From a virus, in the IMG/VR virus record IMGVR_UViG_3300042373_000015, positions 1 through 24,186 of that record: 24,186 nucleotides of DNA; one strand, 5' to 3'. The notes beneath the pieces were generated by a model. It was given only the letters and a program-made list of their open reading frames with translations. It was not told the origin of the DNA and ran no database searches. Position 1 is the first letter of the stretch. Each line of letters starts with the position of its first letter. Below are positions 21,901 to 24,186 of the stretch, one piece after another. Made by a program: the position numbers and the translations under genes.

Positions 21901-24186
21901 TCGTGAAGATATTGACCGCACCAAAGGGTCTGGTAGTACCTTGCCTAGTAACGTCATCCAGATGGTCATGAACAATGACTTGCAGGGCGTTTTGAAGTAC
22001 ATGAGCGAAGTTAAGTTGGGCATTAATGCATCGCCTACTAAACGGATCATGAAGGCAGTGGCGGAATCTCTCTACGCCATGAAGCTCAACACCAAGATTG
22101 TAATTGTTGAGTCTAAAGATATTGACGGCGACCTGGCGCAGTACGATCCGGCCAAAGACATTATTTATGTGTCCCGAGAAGGTTTGAGCGTCAACACAAT
22201 CCTGCACGAGATCGTCCACGCTGGCACGGTCAAAGTCATCAACGAGTATTTGTACGGTAACAGAGGCTCCTTGTCTCAGTTGCAGTTGAACAGTATCCGC
22301 CAGTTAGAGCGGATCATGGAAGAGACTCGGGGTTCACTTGAAGCGGACCATCCTGATGCGTATAAAGACTTGTTTGAGTTTGTGTCCTATGCATTGACCA
22401 GCGATCAGTTCCAAAAAGATTTACAGGACGAAGCTGATGTAAGTCGTTTGCAGCGCTCTGTGGATAAAGTACCTCCCAAAGTGCCGTATGCATGGACTTA
22501 TAGCCCAGAAGAAATTCGCAAAAATTTGCCTGAGTCTAGATCAAAATGGTCTAAATTTAAAATGGCAATTGCGGGCATCCTTAAAGTACGTAATACCTAT
22601 TTGACAAGAAGCGGAAAATTAGACAAAGCTGCGGACATTAACTACGTGATGGAGATTGCAGCGGCGTTTGAAGACATCCTCGTCAAGCCAACTGAGCCGA
22701 TCTACCTCCCATTACTACCGGCAGTAACGCCTAAAGGCAAGAAGGGTGCGGCTCCTGCCGCAGCGCCTAAACAGGCGGAAGAGTTCCGCGAGTCTGGGCT
22801 GTATGACAAAGATGATTCATACAAGTTGAGTGAGCGTGAGAATCCGACTAAGCAAACCTCCGCGTTCTACAAGATGTTCACTACCCGTGAAGGTTGGAGA
22901 AACATCACTCGTGTAGTGCAGGACAAGAGCTATGCGTCACGTAGCCTGTTCACCAAGCTTGATAGAGCAGGCAAGATCAACCGTGACATGTCCGGCACGT
23001 TCAACAACTGGGAAGAACAAGGCGATCTGTCTACAGGCGAAGCACGTCAGTTCTTGACCGACTACTTGCAAGAGCCGTTGGATAACGTGCGTCAATCTTT
23101 CCAAGAGTGGATTAAGTTGACTGACAAGAAAACCGACGAGGCGCTGACCGAGTTCCATAAAATTGTGGAGATGTTCCACGAGCCAGAGCGCCGCATGGCT
23201 AAGTGGGTTACTTCCGTGCCTCTCAGCAAGACACAAAACCTGATGCAAAACGGCAAGCCTATTAGCGCGGCTGAACGACGCATCGCCATTCTTGGTGACC
23301 AACGCAACGGCACTCCCGGTTTGATTCACAAAGTCGAATTGACCCAACAGCAGAGGCAGGCGCTGTGGCAAGAACTATCAACCCTTGCTAAAGCGCCAAA
23401 AGATGGCGGTCACGCTGACCCAATGGGCGATAGCCCACGCATCACTGAAGAAATGCGCAAGCGTTTTGCAAAGCCGGGGTCGAAGCACAAAGGTATCGAC
23501 ATCAACATGGACGCGCCGATTTACAACGTGCTTGGTATTGAGCAGGCCACGGTAAATAAACGCATGGCGGAATATAAGGCTAAGAGTCCAGAAGAGCGCG
23601 CGGCCATTGAGAAGATTCTTGCCGAATCTAAAACGCTGAGCGACGCCACAGCGGAGCTTAACCAGATCGGTAACTACTGGTCGTCGCCTGTGTCCAATCT
23701 GGTAGGCATGTACAACTACCAATACTACATGCCGTTCAAAGGTCTGTCTAAGCACAGCAAGAGCGACGAGCTAGTCGACCCTGACAGTCACGGTAAAGAA
23801 CTGCAAGAACAAGAGCATGCAGCGGATGGCCGGTTCAAGACCTCTGACAATCCTATCTTGCAGTTGATTAACGACGCATACAGATCAGCGGGCCGCGCGG
23901 GCCGCCGTAACTACACGCAGGCGATCAAGAATGCTCTTAAGCCAAACAAATACAACCCTACGGGCACGGACGTGCTCCCCGGCGAAGTCATCAACACAAT
24001 TAAATTTGAAGAGCGCAACACCACCGACATGTCGAAGTACAAAGGTGGCGCAAACATCTTCCATTACAACGCCGATGGTTCTGTAGACATCATTCGTATC
24101 AGAGACCCAAAGATTCTGAACGCGCTGCGCTACACTTTCCGTGACGCATCCCCGTTGCTAGACCTTGCAAACTCCATAACTGGTTT
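18962..24186 (+). CDS. Giant polyvalent virion protein with metallopeptidase domain (3' end missing)
   Basis: The frame opens at ATG 18962 (AGGA upstream) and runs without a stop to the right edge, 1741 complete codons. The N-terminus carries NFFDQFD twice (3-9 and 21-27). A Gly/Ala-rich hydrophobic stretch lies at about 135-180. Residues about 400-640 are Ala/Pro/Gly-rich linker, followed by charged helices. A zincin-type metallopeptidase domain lies at about 1020-1150. It has the active-site HEIVH (His1082, Glu1083, His1086) after VSREGLSVNTIL, and an EFVSYALTS block whose Glu1139 is a good third ligand. This matches the MPTase-PolyVal type. Helical regions follow, and the segment at the edge (IRDPKILNAL, SPLLDLANSITG) looks like the start of a large polyvalent protein-associated domain. 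Such proteins are injected with phage DNA and act against host defences or proteins; the target here is unknown. Confidence 0.75.
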   Translation, partial: MANFFDQFDTVSEKEKEPSGNFFDQFDVKPKEAPKAAAPAPTEDKEMIPLLRQAADVPLKVGSGVVTGVRMIADAFGADSGVGQNLRGVEDYIAGLYSAQSKKDSKEISRIMKEAEDKGVLEQVVAGAKAFSVAPVDMLASALGTSAPAIAAGLMTTLASAPALVGLGVTSAVGALMGAGTVKGSIYEATKQALAENTKMSPKEIEARAVLAQEYGGQNLDQILMGAAIGTIGARTGVEPALARQLAKGIATKEATKEAVKQNAIKETALAAERGVVKQGAITAGKELATEFPQGAQEQLAQNIALQREGLDVPTMRGVVGQGTLEGLAGLGMGAVTGGREAAKARRELAEDATKGGNISGQFTTAKEEQQRAGVGFSQENADLLMPASDAAGAPLVAGVTKPDVTETAAPPAETKAKKPKTTGVALDTVEAAADYVQALDAGTKKPNTMQVNALMKNLGITPPEKGEGYLGRSVAAVKAHLAQQGAPDATGTNIDAGGTGAGVDTLAAPAQPAAGAGGPQPGGMVSTGAVAQPNLGGAGAQPAALNAGTQRLITDELQDGVTPAELVTKYGSTPELATSVDTFIKSLPPQGTPSGPATSETQQTETKKQEAPAAGPAAGTAVTPKKIEDLSPEVQAEVARRQALIAEIEMDNRDASKEKRFLNSFLAKQGVTGTLSARRETKSVEKDFLEEGDLPYAVEGEEATGVALDRERVQAYKESLTDEKGKARTIPDYDISEGDQQLYNEMREEINPQVKAANEKRNELVAAYEAAIDAYDQAKAGTEEDAAFKAVNAAEDALEEHGPVQRELPEYSKKFAADYKDVYFGNISAGPLVNGKRTFGSSRREHQKAAAALQAYLQKTGGSNKEQLTAEQRRAVNQYEEGRSDYSKMFGIELPSWPKLTKEQKNIFLETLGLTKKSKTAPTLAGAQQTIAFRKLANQLAQDNSQLTEGEKREKQNIIDRQEQVRKESEAQQERDRKAREDIDRTKGSGSTLPSNVIQMVMNNDLQGVLKYMSEVKLGINASPTKRIMKAVAESLYAMKLNTKIVIVESKDIDGDLAQYDPAKDIIYVSREGLSVNTILHEIVHAGTVKVINEYLYGNRGSLSQLQLNSIRQLERIMEETRGSLEADHPDAYKDLFEFVSYALTSDQFQKDLQDEADVSRLQRSVDKVPPKVPYAWTYSPEEIRKNLPESRSKWSKFKMAIAGILKVRNTYLTRSGKLDKAADINYVMEIAAAFEDILVKPTEPIYLPLLPAVTPKGKKGAAPAAAPKQAEEFRESGLYDKDDSYKLSERENPTKQTSAFYKMFTTREGWRNITRVVQDKSYASRSLFTKLDRAGKINRDMSGTFNNWEEQGDLSTGEARQFLTDYLQEPLDNVRQSFQEWIKLTDKKTDEALTEFHKIVEMFHEPERRMAKWVTSVPLSKTQNLMQNGKPISAAERRIAILGDQRNGTPGLIHKVELTQQQRQALWQELSTLAKAPKDGGHADPMGDSPRITEEMRKRFAKPGSKHKGIDINMDAPIYNVLGIEQATVNKRMAEYKAKSPEERAAIEKILAESKTLSDATAELNQIGNYWSSPVSNLVGMYNYQYYMPFKGLSKHSKSDELVDPDSHGKELQEQEHAADGRFKTSDNPILQLINDAYRSAGRAGRRNYTQAIKNALKPNKYNPTGTDVLPGEVINTIKFEERNTTDMSKYKGGANIFHYNADGSVDIIRIRDPKILNALRYTFRDASPLLDLANSITG

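Noticed and set aside
21533-22219. 228-codon reverse-strand frame
   Set aside because: It lies fully inside the polyvalent gene, has no recognisable motif and no SD-led start, and all neighbours are on the + strand. Long reverse frames are expected opposite such codon use.

Overview
The window is a stretch of the late (virion morphogenesis and lysis) region of a tailed bacteriophage, or of a prophage of the same type. All genes are on the + strand and are packed almost without gaps. Starts often overlap the previous stop (ATGA or TAATG) or lie within about 15 bases of it, and no stretch over 300 bases lacks a gene. I saw no tRNA, insertion sequence, CRISPR array, integrase, promoter or terminator. 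The gene set (an SU10-type adaptor, a P22 gp10-like nozzle protein, large glutamine-rich and polyvalent internal proteins, no tape measure, no sheath) fits a podovirus. The host is not shown directly. A lipoprotein with a classical lipobox and consensus Shine-Dalgarno sites fit a Gram-negative host. A freshwater betaproteobacterium is my guess from the overall look of the proteins, not something proved here.

Layout. 1-66: end of a small upstream gene. 63-719: head-tail adaptor. 721-1755: two small beta-rich virion proteins. 1767-2483: a repeat protein with a Trp/Asn-rich tail. 2493-8849: a receptor-binding block with a fibre carrying propeller-like repeats, a second fibre, two short conserved proteins, a stand-alone fibre domain, two glycine-rich adhesin-like proteins each followed by a small related protein, and another fibre-like protein. 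8846-11165: a lysis cassette (a possible 29-residue ORF, lipoprotein, 31-residue membrane peptide, membrane-anchored protein, GTA-type holin, GH19 endolysin). 11174-13348: nozzle-like protein and a small conserved protein. 13345-13695: cupin. 13697-18959: Ala-rich structural protein, degenerate GNAT-like protein and a 980-residue Gln-rich internal protein. 18962 to the right edge: a giant open reading frame (more than 1741 codons) that I read as a polyvalent protein with a zincin-type HEIVH metallopeptidase motif.

How the parts work together. The adaptor and nozzle build the portal-proximal tail. The block at 2493-8849 supplies several alternative or stacked receptor-binding pieces. The Ala-rich, GNAT-like, Gln-rich and polyvalent proteins are where podoviruses keep proteins that are packaged and ejected with the DNA. 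The holin and endolysin release progeny. The most interesting parts are the polyvalent protein with its twin N-terminal FFDQFD motifs, the repeated adhesin-plus-small-protein cassettes with a permuted glycine-rich fold, the cupin and GNAT-like genes among virion genes, and a lysis cassette without a recognisable Rz/Rz1 pair.
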